From NCBI GenBank assembly GCA_021229015.1, contig CM037779.1, positions 124,001 to 188,000 on the forward strand: a stretch of 64,000 nt of DNA. The letters run 5' to 3'. Below are positions 36,747 through 49,730 of the stretch, in pieces (the stretch's first letter is position 1; each line of letters starts with the position of its first letter). The notes beneath the pieces were generated by a model. It was not told the DNA's origin and did no database searches. It was given only the letters and a program-made list of their open reading frames with translations. The position numbers and the translations under genes are program-made. This stretch comes from Solen grandis (Eukaryota; Mollusca; Bivalvia; Adapedonta; Solenidae).

Positions 36747-37436
36747 GTAATTTGACTGTTTCCAAAATAAGCATTGAAGTTAATACATGTACAACGGCAC
36801 AAGACAAAAATCCGTATTTGCAACACTATGTAGCTAGCGAGCAGTTTGCAAGCCTTGAAAAATTCACACGCAGCCCCACATTTTAGACCATCTAAAAACT
36901 GCATTGTTATGCTAACGATATTCATATTGCATCAGTTTGTAGGCTGGGATGTTACCTTTCAAAATATCACCATAGTTCGAAATTCCAGGAATTTATGGCA
37001 AAACTACGGAAGCCCAAACACGCCAAAATCGCTAAATACGATTAACTACGTTACAGGTGTCGAAAGGATATAGCACTATACAAATATTCAATACTTCTTC
37101 CTAATGAGGCTAAAATTAAACAAGGTTACAACTGAGCTGGAGTGATGAAATTCTATGTGTGATGAAAGTTAGAAACTTACATTTGAACACTGTTTCATTT
37201 TTCTTTCATGTCATATGACATAGTATAAATGTTGTATGTAAACTACATGTGCAAGATATGGGCGGACTTTTATTAAAATTCACAGAATGTGTTCTATTTG
37301 TGCTATTTTATATAGAAATAGAGGAGATAGAAAGTTGCAATTTGGACAGATTATCTATTATGTCATCTTCTATATATACTATATAAAGCAGATGTTGCAG
37401 AAAGTCCTATCATTCGTTTAAACGAATGACATCTAG
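32784..37436 (+). repeat. 4.7-kb higher-order repeat, copy 2
   Basis: 4653 bp, with block boundary CTAG at 34827. It is shorter than copy 1 because of local disruptions: loss of one 10-bp TGACGTCA step near 33770, about 120 bp missing near 35675, and a short foreign-looking patch near 34873-34905. Between 36661 and 36746 a ~52-bp copy of sequence from 36842-36893 is followed by 29 T. Those disruptions sit beside homopolymers and may be consensus errors. Confidence 0.92.
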
Positions 37437-40400
37437 TTAGGACTTTCTGCCTAAAGCAGAAAGTCCTATTGGGTTTGTTATGTTTATTAGGGCTTTCTGC
37501 CTAAAGCAGAAAGTCCTATTGGGTTTGTTATGTTTTTTCTTATTATTATTATTATTATTATTATTTTTTCACCTTTTGAGGTTCAAATTAAAACAGGTTG
37601 CCAATAAGCCAGCAGCATGAAATTTTAACAGTGATCAGAGTGACTTTGGCCCTTTTGAATGCACTAATTTTCATCTTCATATGACGTCATGTGACGTCAC
37701 AGCTAAAAATAGTGAAAAATGGTGTTCGCGCTCTACAGCCGTCATTTATGGTCGGATTTTCTTCAAATTTTCACAGATGGTACATCTTGAAACTAAGGTG
37801 TGCATATCCTGTCAACTAACCGAAATTCCGAAAGACCGAAGTTCTGTTGCTGAAATAAGATTTGAACATAGGACCGAAAATTTCATTTTACGATTAAAGA
37901 GCTTCAGGATGAGATAGAAAGTTGAAAATTACACAGTTTGCATTTCTGTAGAATTTCTACATATATTTTGAGTCGTGTCGTCATATGACGTCAAGTGACG
38001 TCATAAGCATACTTCTTAATTTTCATTTTAGGGCAATGATTTCGACATGATGCCAGTTGTTCAGAATAATGAAAATTTCAGAGTTATGACAGTAAAGTAT
38101 GCGCTTTTGAACAAAAGCATCTTCAGCACCCTATGACGTCACATAACGTCAGAGCTAAAAATAGTGAAAAATGGTGTTCGCGCTCTACAGCCGTCATTTA
38201 TGGTCGGATTTTCTTCAAATTTTCACAGATGGTACATCTTGAAACTAAGGTGTGCATATCCTGTCAACTAACCGAAATTCAGAAAGACCGAAGTTCTGTG
38301 GCTTAAATAAGATTCGAACATAGGACCGAAACTTTCATTTTAGGATTAAAGAGCATCAGGATGAGATAGAAAGTTGAAACTTAAACAGTTTGCAGTTCTG
38401 CAGAATTTCTAAAAAATTTTAATCGTGACATCATATGACGTCATGTGACGTCATAAGCATACTTCTTAATTTTCATATTGGGCAATGATTTCGACATGAT
38501 GCCAGTTGTTCAGAATAATGAAAATTTCAGAGTTATGACAGTAAAGTATGCGCTTTTGAACAAAAGCATCTTCAGCACCATATGACGTCATGTGACGTCA
38601 GAGCTAAAAATAGTGAAAAATGGTGTTCACGCTCTAAAACGGCCATTTATGGTCGGATTTTCTTCAAATTTTCACAGATGGTACATCATGAAACTAAGGT
38701 GTGCATATCCTGTCAACTAACCGAAATTCCGAAAGACCCAAGTTTTGTGGCTGAAATAAGATTCGAACATAGGACCGAAAATTTCATTTTACGATTAAAG
38801 AGCTTCAGGATAAGATAGAAAGTTGAAACTTACACAGTTTGCAGTTGTGCAGAATTTCTAAATAAATTTTGAGTCGTGACGTCATATGACGTCATGTGAC
38901 GTCATAAGCATACTTCTTAATTTTCATTTTAGAGCAATGATTTCGACATGATGCCAGTTGTTCAGAATAATGAAAATTTCAGAGTTATGACAGTAAAGTA
39001 TGCGCTTTTGAACAAAAGCATCATCAACACCCTATGACGTCACATAACGTCAGAGCTAAAAATAGTGAAAAATGGTGTTCGCACTCTAAAACGGCCATTT
39101 ATGGTCGGATTTTCTTCAAAATTTCACAGATGGTACATCTTGAAACTAAGGTGTACCTATTCTGTCAGCCAACCGAAATTCTGAAAGACCGAAGTTCTGT
39201 GGCTTAAATAAGATTCGAACATAGGACCGAAAATTTCATTTTAGGATTAAAGAGCTTCAGGATGAAATAGAAAGTTGAAATTTACACAGTTTGCAGTTCT
39301 GCAGAATTTCTTAAAATATTTTGAGTCGTGGAGTCATTTGACGTCATGTGACGTCATAAGCATACTTATAATAAGGATTTTCTTCAATATTTGAAGATGG
39401 TGTATGTAAGAAAAGTAAATAAGTATGATCAGGTTTGACATAGTTAGCAGAAAGCCCTTTCTTTTGTTCAGAACAAAAGGAGTCTAGTTATTATTATTAT
39501 TATTATTATTATTCTTTTCTTCCTCAAGGATTTTCATATGTTGCAATCGTCCTAGGAGAATAAGATTTCGATGGCATATTATTCATATGCGTAATTAAAA
39601 GATTCTATAATGTTCAAATGCCTATGACGTCATTATGACGTCACACTTGGCAATTGCTACAAAAGTTTGTATGCGGTCCAGAGCGAAAATTAATAAACCG
39701 ATTTTTATCAAATTTTCACAGAATGTGTATATTATGTTCTAGTTGTGCATCTCGGTGTCCGTTTTTCAAAATTCGAAAAGCCCAAGGTTCTATGGCGAAT
39801 GCAAGATTCAAACCAAGGACGTCAAATTGATAAATGCTCATAAAATCGTCCCTAAATGAGAGAGAAGGTTGATATTTTGTCAGTATATAGATCTCCGATA
39901 GATTTAAATAATTTGTGAAAATGGACGTCTTGTGACGTCATATGACGTCATCAAATTTCTAATATTTAAACACATAATTTTATATGTTAATATGGTCCAA
40001 GGACATTGAAATTTTGATGTCTTATTCTCCAAGAGATGGTATTTTGAATTCTATGATTTTCATATCTCTATGACGTCATATGACGTCACACTTGAAATAA
40101 GCTACAAAAGTTTGTACGCGGTCCAGAGCCATTATTAATGAACCGATTTTCATCAAATTTTCACAAAATGTGTATATTATTTTCTAGTTGTGCATCCCGG
40201 TGTCCGTTTTTCAAAGTTCGAAAAGTCCAAGGTTCTATAGCGATTCCAAGATTCGAACCTAGGTCGTTAATTTTCAAATTCTTATAAAATCGGTCCTATT
40301 TAAGATAGAAAGATGATATTAGGTCAGTATATAGGTCTCTGAGAGTCTTAAACATTTTGTGAAAATAAATGTCATATGACGTCACGTGACGTCATTATAT

Positions 40401-42175
40401 GATAATGAATTTCTAATTCTAACAAGATTATTTCTATATGTTGAAATTGTCGAAGGGCAATGAAAATTTAATGACAAAGGATTCAGACGCTGAAATTTCG
40501 ATTTCAATGATTTTCATATGTCTCTGACGTCATATGACGTCACATTTGAAATTGACTACGAAAGTTTGTACACGGTCATGAGCCATTATTAATGGGCTGA
40601 TTTTCATTAAATTTTCACAGCATGTGTATAGTACGTTCTTATTATGTATACCGGTGTCTGTTTTTCAAAATTCGAAAAGTCCAAGCATCTATGGCGGATC
40701 CAAGATTCGAACCAAGGACGTCAATTTTTAAATGCTTATAAAATCGGTCCTATTTGAGATAGATAGTTGAAATTTTGTCAGTTAGTAGGTCTCTGGGTGT
40801 CTTAAGAATTATGAGAAAATAAACGTCATATGACGTCACGTGACGTCATTTTTTATTGTTATTATTCTTTTCTTCTTCCTAACTAAACGCTTATTTTAAT
40901 ATGTTGCAATAGTCCTAGGACGATGAAATTTTTATGGGTTATTAGGCACGTGAGGAAATTTAGATTTCACCCCTACTGCATACATGTAGCCATATCTCAA
41001 TAAATATCGATTTTTGTAAATATATGTATGAATAAGAATTATAGCTGAATAATTGACGTTTCCAAAGATTTATTTAGTTTATTAAAATTGGTTTATGGAA
41101 TACAAAGTTATAAGCAAAGAAACTAAATGAAATGAAGCTAATTTTGCTGATAATATGCTGTTTTCTTGAGGTTTAACAGTCAATATCTCAGAAACGACTG
41201 AAGATAAGTTCATACATTATGCGTATAAAATGTAGCATGTTTTAAGAGCTTTCTAACGGTACCAAGTTTATTGAAATTGGACTTCATATAAGAAAGTTAC
41301 ATGGAAAATAAGATATTTCATAATCATGCATCATAAAAATATGGAAAAGGTCACGCGCAGGGGTCACCAAGCTTAAATACTTGCGCAACGACTTAAAAAA
41401 AAAAAAAAAAAAAAATATCAAATTGCAATTGATGGGCTATATCTTGATTTTGTTCTTTTTTTTTGTGTTGTTGTTGTTTTTTGTCGAATGTTGACTGTTT
41501 CCAAAATAAGCATTGAAGTTAATACATGTACAACGGCACAAGACAAAAATCCGTATTTGCAACACTATGTAGCTAGCGAGCAGTTTGCAAGCCTTGAAAA
41601 ATTCACACGCAGCCCCACATTTTAGACCATCTAAAAACTGCATTGTTATGCTAACGATATTCATATTGCATCAGTTTGTAGGCTGGGATGTTACCTTTCA
41701 AAATATCACCATAGTTCGAAATTCCAGGAATTTATGGCAAAACTACGGAAGCCCAAACACGCCAAAATCGCTAAATACGATTAACTACGTTACAGGTGTC
41801 GAAAGGATATAGCACTATACAAATATTCAATACTTCTTCCTAATGAGGCTAAAATTAAACAAGGTTACAACTGAGCTGGAGTGATGAAATTCTATGTGTG
41901 ATGAAAGTTAGAAACTTACATTTGAACACTGTTTCATTTTTCTTTCATGTCATATGACATAGTATAAATGTTGTATGTAAACTACATGTGCAAGATATGG
42001 GCGGACTTTTATTAAAATTCACAGAATGTGTTCTATTTGTGCTATTTTATATAGAAATAGAGGAGATAGAAAGTTGCAATTTGGACAGATTATCTATTAT
42101 ATCATCTTCTATATATACTATATAAAGCAGATGTTGCAGAAAGTCCTATCATTCGTTTAAACGAATGACATCTAG
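37437..42175 (+). repeat. 4.7-kb higher-order repeat, copy 3
   Basis: 4739 bp, with the internal block boundary CTAG at 39487. Almost identical to copies 1 and 4 across the hairpins, four type I units, three type II units and AT module. One small irregular spot near 38411 loses a few bases. Confidence 0.93.
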
Positions 42176-45100
42176 TTAGGACTTTCTGCCTAAAGCAGAA
42201 AGTCCTATTGGGTTTGTTATGTTTATTAGGGCTTTCTGCCTAAAGCAGAAAGTCCTATTGGGTTTGTTATGTTTTTTCTTATTATTATTATTATTATTAT
42301 TATTTTTTCACCTTTTGAGGTTCAAATTAAAACAGGTTGCCAATAAGCCAGCAGCATGAAATTTTAACAGTGATCAGAGTGACTTTGGCCCTTTTGAATG
42401 CACTAATTTTCATCTTCATATGACGTCATGTGACGTCACAGCTAAAAATAGTGAAAAATGGTGTTCGCGCTCTACAGCCGTCATTTATGGTCGGATTTTC
42501 TTCAAATTTTCACAGATGGTACATCTTGAAACTAAGGTGTGCATATCCTGTCAGCTAACCGAAATTCCGAAAGACCGAAGTTCTGTTGCTGAAATAAGAT
42601 TTGAACATAGGACCGAAAATTTCATTTTACGATTAAAGAGCTTCAGGATGAGATAGAAAGTTGAAAATTACACAGTTTGCATTTCTGTAGAATTTCTACA
42701 TATATTTTGAGTCGTGTCGTCATATGACGTCAAGTGACGTCATAAGCATACTTCTTAATTTTCATTTTAGGGCAATGATTTCGACATGATGCCAGTTGTT
42801 CAGAATAATGAAAATTTCAGAGTTATGACAGTAAAGTATGCGCTTTTGAACAAAAGCATCTTCAGCACCCTATGACGTCACATAACGTCAGAGCTAAAAA
42901 TAGTGAAAAATGGTGTTCGCGCTCTACAGCCGTCATTTATGGTCGGATTTTCTTCAAATTTTCACAGATGGTACATCTTGAAACTAAGGTGTGCATATCC
43001 TGTCAACTAACCGAAATTCAGAAAGACCGAAGTTCTGTGGCTTAAATAAGATTCGAACATAGGACCGAAACTTTCATTTTAGGATTAAAGAGCATCAGGA
43101 TGAGATAGAAAGTTGAAACTTAAACAGTTTGCAGTTCTGCAGAATTTCTAAATAAATTTTGAATCGTGACATCATATGACGTCATGTGACGTCATAAGCA
43201 TACTTCTTAATTTTCATATTAGGGCAATGATTTCGACATGATGCCAGTTGTTCAGAATAATGAAAATTTCAGAGTTATGACAGTAAAGTATGCGCTTTTG
43301 AACAAAAGCATCTTCAGCACCATATGACGTCATGTGACGTCAGAGCTAAAAATAGTGAAAAATGGTGTTCACGCTCTAAAACGGCCATTTATGGTCGGAT
43401 TTTCTTCAAATTTTCACAGATGGTACATCATGAAACTAAGGTGTGCATATCCTGTCAACTAACCGAAATTCCGAAAGACCCAAGTTTTGTGGCTGAAATA
43501 AGATTCGAACATAGGACCGAAAATTTCATTTTACGATTAAAGAGCTTCAGGATAAGATAGAAAGTTGAAACTTACACAGTTTGCAGTTGTGCAGAATTTC
43601 TAAATAAATTTTGAGTCGTGACGTCATATGACGTCATGTGACGTCATAAGCATACTTCTTAATTTTCATTTTAGAGCAATGATTTCGACATGATGCCAGT
43701 TGTTCAGAATAATGAAAATTTCAGAGTTATGACAGTAAAGTATGCGCTTTTGAACAAAAGCATCATCAACACCCTATGACGTCACATAACGTCAGAGCTA
43801 AAAATAGTGAAAAATGGTGTTCGCACTCTAAAACGGCCATTTATGGTCGGATTTTCTTCAAAATTTCACAGATGGTACATCTTGAAACTAAGGTGTACCT
43901 ATTCTGTCAGCCAACCGAAATTCTGAAAGACCGAAGTTCTGTGGCTTAAATAAGATTCGAACATAGGACCGAAAATTTCATTTTAGGATTAAAGAGCTTC
44001 AGGATGAAATAGAAAGTTGAAATTTACACAGTTTGCAGTTCTGCAGAATTTCTTAAAATATTTTGAGTCGTGGAGTCATTTGACGTCATGTGACGTCATA
44101 AGCATACTTATAATAAGGATTTTCTTCAATATTTGAAGATGGTGTATGTAAGAAAAGTAAATAAGTATGATCAGGTTTGACATAGTTAGCAGAAAGCCCT
44201 TTCTTTTGTTCAGAACAAAAGGAGTCTAGTTATTATTATTATTATTATTATTATTCTTTTCTTCCTCAAGGATTTTCATATGTTGCAATCGTCCTAGGAG
44301 AATAAGATTTCGATGGCATATTATTCATATGCGTAATTAAAAGATTCTATAATGTTCAAATGCCTATGACGTCATTATGACGTCACACTTGGCAATTGCT
44401 ACAAAAGTTTGTATGCGGTCCAGAGCGAAAATTAATAAACCGATTTTTATCAAATTTTCACAGAATGTGTATATTATGTTCTAGTTGTGCATCTCGGTGT
44501 CCGTTTTTCAAAATTCGAAAAGCCCAAGGTTCTATGGCGAATGCAAGATTCAAACCAAGGACGTCAAATTGATAAATGCTCATAAAATCGTCCCTAAATG
44601 AGAGAGAAGGTTGATATTTTGTCAGTATATAGATCTCCGATAGATTTAAATAATTTGTGAAAATGGACGTCTTGTGACGTCATATGACGTCATCAAATTT
44701 CTAATATTTAAACACATAATTTTATATGTTAATATGGTCCAAGGACATTGAAATTTTGATGTCTTATTCTCCAAGAGATGGTATTTTGAATTCTATGATT
44801 TTCATATCTCTATGACGTCATATGACGTCACACTTGAAATAAGCTACAAAAGTTTGTACGCGGTCCAGAGCCATTATTAATGAACCGATTTTCATCAAAT
44901 TTTCACAAAATGTGTATATTATTTTCTAGTTGTGCATCCCGGTGTCCGTTTTTCAAAGTTCGAAAAGTCCAAGGTTCTATAGCGATTCCAAGATTCGAAC
45001 CTAGGTCGTTAATTTTCAAATTCTTATAAAATCGGTCCTATTTAAGATAGAAAGATGATATTAGGTCAGTATATAGGTCTCTGAGAGTCTTAAACATTTT

Positions 45101-46820
45101 GTGAAAATAAATGTCATATGACGTCACGTGACGTCATTATATGATAATGAATTTCTAATTCTAACAAGATTATTTCTATATGTTGAAATTGTCGAAGGGC
45201 AATAAAATTTAAAAAGGTTTTTTTAATTTTCATATGTCTCTGACGTCATATGACGTCACATTTGAAATTGACTACAAAGTTTGTACACGGTCATGAGCCA
45301 TTATTAATGGGCTGATTTTCATTAAATTTTCACAGCATGTGTATAGTACGTTCTTATTATGTATACCGGTGTCTGTTTTTCAAAATTCGAAAAGTCCAAG
45401 CATCTATGGCGGATCCAAGATTCGAACCAAGGACGTCAATTTTTAAATGCTTATAAAATCGGTCCTATTTGAGATAGATAGTTGAAATTTTGTCAGTTAG
45501 TAGGTCTCTGGGTGTCTTAAGAATTATGAGAAAATAAACGTCATATGACGTCACGTGACGTCATTTTTTATTGTTATTATTCTTTTCTTCTTCCTAACTA
45601 AACGCTTATTTTAATATGTTGCAATAGTCCTAGGACGATGAAATTTTTATGGGTTATTAGGCACGTGAGGAAATTTAGATTTCACCCCTACTGCATACAT
45701 GTAGCCATATCTCAATAAATATCGATTTTTGTAAATATATGTATGAATAAGAATTATAGCTGAATAATTGACGTTTCCAAAGATTTTTTAAAGTTATAAG
45801 CAAAGAAACTAAATGAAATGAAGCTAATTTTGCTGATAATATGCTGTTTTCTTGAGGTTTAACAGTCAATATCTCAGAAACGACTGAAGATAAGTTCATA
45901 CATTATGCGTATAAAATGTAGCATGTTTTAAGAGCTTTCTAACGGTACCAAGTTTATTGAAATTGGACTTCATATAAGAAAGTTACATGGAAAATAAGAT
46001 ATTTCATAATCATGCATCATAAAAATATGGAAAAGGTCACGCGCAGGGGTCACCAAGCTTAAATACTTGCGCAACGACTTAAAAAAAAAAAAAAAAAAAA
46101 ATATCAAATTGCAATTGATGGGCTATATCTTGACTTTTGTTCTTTTTTTTTTGTTGTTGTTGTTTTTTGTCGAATGTTGACTGTTTCCAAAATAAGCATT
46201 GAAGTTAATACATGTACAACGGCACAAGACAAAAATCCGTATTTGCAACACTATGTAGCTAGCGAGCAGTTTGCAAGCCTTGAAAAATTCACACGCAGCC
46301 CCACATTTTAGACCATCTAAAAACTGCATTGTTATGCTAACGATATTCATATTGCATCAGTTTGTAGGCTGGGATGTTACCTTTCAAAATATCACCATAG
46401 TTCGAAATTCCAGGAATTTATGGCAAAACTACGGAAGCCCAAACACGCCAAAATCGCTAAATACGATTAACTACGTTACAGGTGTCGAAAGGATATAGCA
46501 CTATACAAATATTCAATACTTCTTCCTAATGAGGCTAAAATTAAACAAGGTTACAACTGAGCTGGAGTGATGAAATTCTATGTGTGATGAAAGTTAGAAA
46601 CTTACATTTGAACACTGTTTCATTTTTCTTTCATGTCATATGACATAGTATAAATGTTGTATGTAAACTACATGTGCAAGATATGGGCGGACTTTTATTA
46701 AAATTCACAGAATGTGTTCTATTTGTGCTATTTTATATAGAAATAGAGGAGATAGAAAGTTGCAATTTGGACAGATTATCTATTATGTCATCTTCTATAT
46801 ATACTATATAAAGCAGATGT
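42176..46820 (+). repeat. 4.7-kb higher-order repeat, copy 4, cut by gap
   Basis: 4645 bp to the gap, with the internal block boundary CTAG at 44229. Two short deletions near 45203 and 45785 are filled with T or A runs. The sequence stops after GCAGATGT, the last bases before the expected 40-bp 3' terminus, so the array may continue inside the gap. Confidence 0.92.
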
Positions 46821-46920
46821 NNNNNNNNNNNNNNNNNNNNNNNNNNNNNNNNNNNNNNNNNNNNNNNNNNNNNNNNNNNNNNNNNNNNNNNNNNNNNNNN
46901 NNNNNNNNNNNNNNNNNNNN
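46821..46920. other. Assembly gap (100 N)
   Basis: Exactly 100 N. The left side is a 4.7-kb repeat unit and the right side is unrelated AT-rich DNA, so the true length is unknown and probably includes more array. Confidence 0.99.
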
Positions 46921-48690
46921 TGGGTTTTCGGTTTTTGCCTGGTATTAAATCATTGAAACAGACTATCACCACCCGTTGGTTCTTGACAAACTGACACTCA
47001 TTGTGCATTTGCCATTTTAGCTTTAATTTCGACGATACTTAGTGAAATTTTACTTAAAATAAGACATTTACATAGAATGAATTTATTTATTGTACAGTTC
47101 ATTCATTAAGAGATATCCAGTTTAAAAGTCACAATAAATTGTTAAAACCAAAATGTTAATTCTTAAAATAAAATTGTTTACCTTAAGTAGTAAACTGCTG
47201 ATAAAGGATTTTTTGTATTTCTTAATCCAATCATTTAGAATAATACGGATAAATGGATTGTTGGACCAATCAATTAACCTTTTTAAAAAAAAAGTAGCAG
47301 GGTGATAATTATTTAATAAGTTAAATTATTTTTTATCTTTAATCATTCCAAAAGTTTTTAAAGCCGGTAAAAGGAAATGATTTTACACTAAAATTACAAT
47401 TTTTTAGTAACCCAATTTGGGACCTAATAAACCCCTTTTAAATTAAAGAAAAATACAATAAAACTAAAAACATGAAAATTTACCTCTTAAAAATACAAAA
47501 CAAAAAAAAATAGAAACAAATAGATAATACAACTTCAATTCATTTTAAGTGTTGTAGTTTAAATAGTTATAACCCTTATCAAAAACCCCAGCAAGGTGAA
47601 AAAAATCTTGAGTGGGCAGTTGGGAAAAAAAAAATATCAAAAAGGGGAATTGGGAAAAACCAAAAAAAGTGAGGCTATAGTTTTTTTGTCCTTTTTCCCC
47701 CAAAATGTGGAAACTAAAAAGGTATTTGGCTACAGAATTAATTTGGAAATTTATTATCAGGAAGATTGTGCCCTGGGGTTGGCCTTTGTTTTGGAAAAAT
47801 GCGGGGGGGGGGATCTGTGCCCTTGGTTTGAATTGGACATGAAAAAAGAAAGTTTTCAGGAAATAAGAAAAAAAACAACCTCGCATTGGCCCCAATCATT
47901 TTTCCCCTTCTTATTGTACATTGAATTTTTAAAAAGTTTTTTAGGTTTTTTAAAAGCCCCTGTTTTCCATGCATTGGCAATCAGTTTTTCTTTTAAAAAT
48001 GAAAAAAAGGGGTTAAATTTTTGGTACAAAAGGAAATGTATCATTTTGTGTAAAGGGAGCTAGGCCCCGTAAAATTGAAAACCAATGAAAAAAAAAAGAT
48101 GGTAACTGGTTTAAAAAACAAAACAATTTTTCTGTCAGGTTTTTGGTTTGCATGCAGAAAGCCCCACATTTGTTAGAGTGAAAAAAAACCAGTTAAATTG
48201 TCGGATTTAGAGTTATAATTCCCCCCTGGGAAAGTAATGCCATGGGTGGAAAGGTTGCAAAACCCCAATTCCCCTGGTAGGGAATATTTCGGGACCTTTT
48301 TAGGTCAAAGCACTGGAAAAAAGGAAAGGAGTGTGTTTTGCTAAGGGGTAAAAAATTGTTTTTATGAATGTCAAAAAAAAGTAAGATTAAATTAAATTAC
48401 AATGATATTTTCGGAATTTTCCCGGGGGGAGGAACGTGTTTGCAGGGTTTGATTACGTCCCTGATGGTGTGTGGGGGCGATTTTAAAATTTTCTAAGGTA
48501 AGAAAACAGGTAAAATAGTAGTGGAAGTGATATTTTCATTGTCAATCCCCTTTTATAAATTTTTTGTTTCAGGTACAAAAATATTTCATTATCTTGCTTT
48601 AAACCCTATCAAAGTGCGTGTCTTTTAAATGATTTGTTTGTTTTACAGTGTATTTTTTTTTTGCAGTAAAGTTGATTTATTTTCGTTTCA
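46921..48690. other. AT-rich low-quality DNA, no gene supported
   Basis: No TGACGTCA satellite is present. From ~47.3 kb homopolymers become long and frequent (runs of A, T and G). Open frames up to 155 codons at 47.5-48.1 kb on both strands are low-complexity Lys/Phe products of this bias. A weak exon-like spot, TTTGCAG followed by GGTTTGATTACG and later AAGGTAAG (about 48452-48496), has no clean frame throughout and is not called. Confidence 0.5.
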
Positions 48691-48691
48691 G

Positions 48692-48774
48692 ATGTTCCAG
48701 ACCTCAGTAACGTTGTTCAGGATATCAATGATAAGTGGGAGATTATGTCTTTTATTAGACGTGCGGACACCTGA
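48692..48774 (+). CDS. Possible terminal exon of an unknown gene
   Basis: A splice-acceptor-like TTATTTTCGTTTCAG ends at 48691. The following frame, entered in phase 1 (first codon split), encodes about 26 residues including DLSNVVQDINDKWEIMSFIR, then TGA at 48772-48774. AATAAA lies at 48845-48850, 71 bp after the stop, where a polyadenylation signal would be expected. The codons look like real protein: mixed composition with no homopolymer bias, unlike everything around it. I do not recognise the family. The upstream exons cannot be traced through the noisy sequence. The evidence is positional only, so it could be a pseudogene remnant or chance. Confidence 0.4.
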
Positions 48775-48844
48775 ATCCAACTGACCCCCCCTTCCCCCAA
48801 AAAAACAAATATCACCAGCAGGTTGTTAGAAAATATGTAATTCA

Positions 48845-48850
48845 AATAAA
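48845..48850 (+). terminator. Candidate polyadenylation signal AATAAA
   Basis: Canonical hexamer 71 bp downstream of the stop codon of the proposed terminal exon. In AT-rich DNA the hexamer is common, so it only supports the exon call in combination. Confidence 0.35.
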
Positions 48851-49730
48851 GCAGATCCAAATCATAATACCTGCACAGGTTTAATTAAAGTAGGTGGGGA
48901 ATGTGGATTGGGATCCTTTTTTATGAGGATAAATATTTAACTTTTTTGTGACAAAACATAGGGGTATGTATGGGAGTTTGTATAAAAAAATTTTTTCCCC
49001 ATAAGAAGCTAAAAAAATTTTGCAAAATCACCCAATGGAACCACCCTTGATTGTAAAAATAAATGGGTGGTTTCCCTATCACTTTCCCTCTTTGGCACGC
49101 AATTTTCTAGGCTGAACTTGGGAATAATCCTGAACTTGAAAAGACAAGTGCGGAACTTGTCAGGGGTCCCGCAAGCCCCTGCTTCGGGATCGTATTCTAT
49201 ATGGAAAAATGATTTCACCAATGTTGTTTTCCCAAAAATATTTTTACCCGTTTAAAAATTTAAAAAGTTTTGGGGAATTTTCCTGATTTTTAGGATTTGT
49301 TACCAAATGATTTTTATTCAAAATAAAATAAAAAAAAATTTGCTAAAATGGTTTTAGTTGTTTTTTTTTTTTTTTTTAAATTTTTTTTTAAAATGATGTA
49401 ATGTGACTAACTTGTTCAAAAAATTTAACAAGGAGGAGAAAATTATTATTAAATTCCTAAAGTTTTTGAAGGGCTGCTTAAAGCCTTTTTATCTTTTGTC
49501 CCCATTAGTTATGGCCCCAAGACAAACACTTATCTGGAAAGTTTTTTTTTTCTAAGCTGTGGAGAAAATAATGTTTTTTAAATAAATTGTTTTTGATTGT
49601 GAAAAATTAAAGCAAGTTCTTAGGGTTTTTAAAATTTTTAAGGAAAAAATGAATTTAGAAAAAAATACGGAAAATTTTTTGTTGATGCAGTGTTTTTATT
49701 TTTTTAGTTTCCTGGCATTTGCTAAGATGA
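48851..49730. other. AT-rich low-quality DNA
   Basis: No gene is recognised. The overlapping frames at 49009-49255 on both strands have no known motif. Long A and T runs are present near 49.3-49.4 kb. Confidence 0.5.
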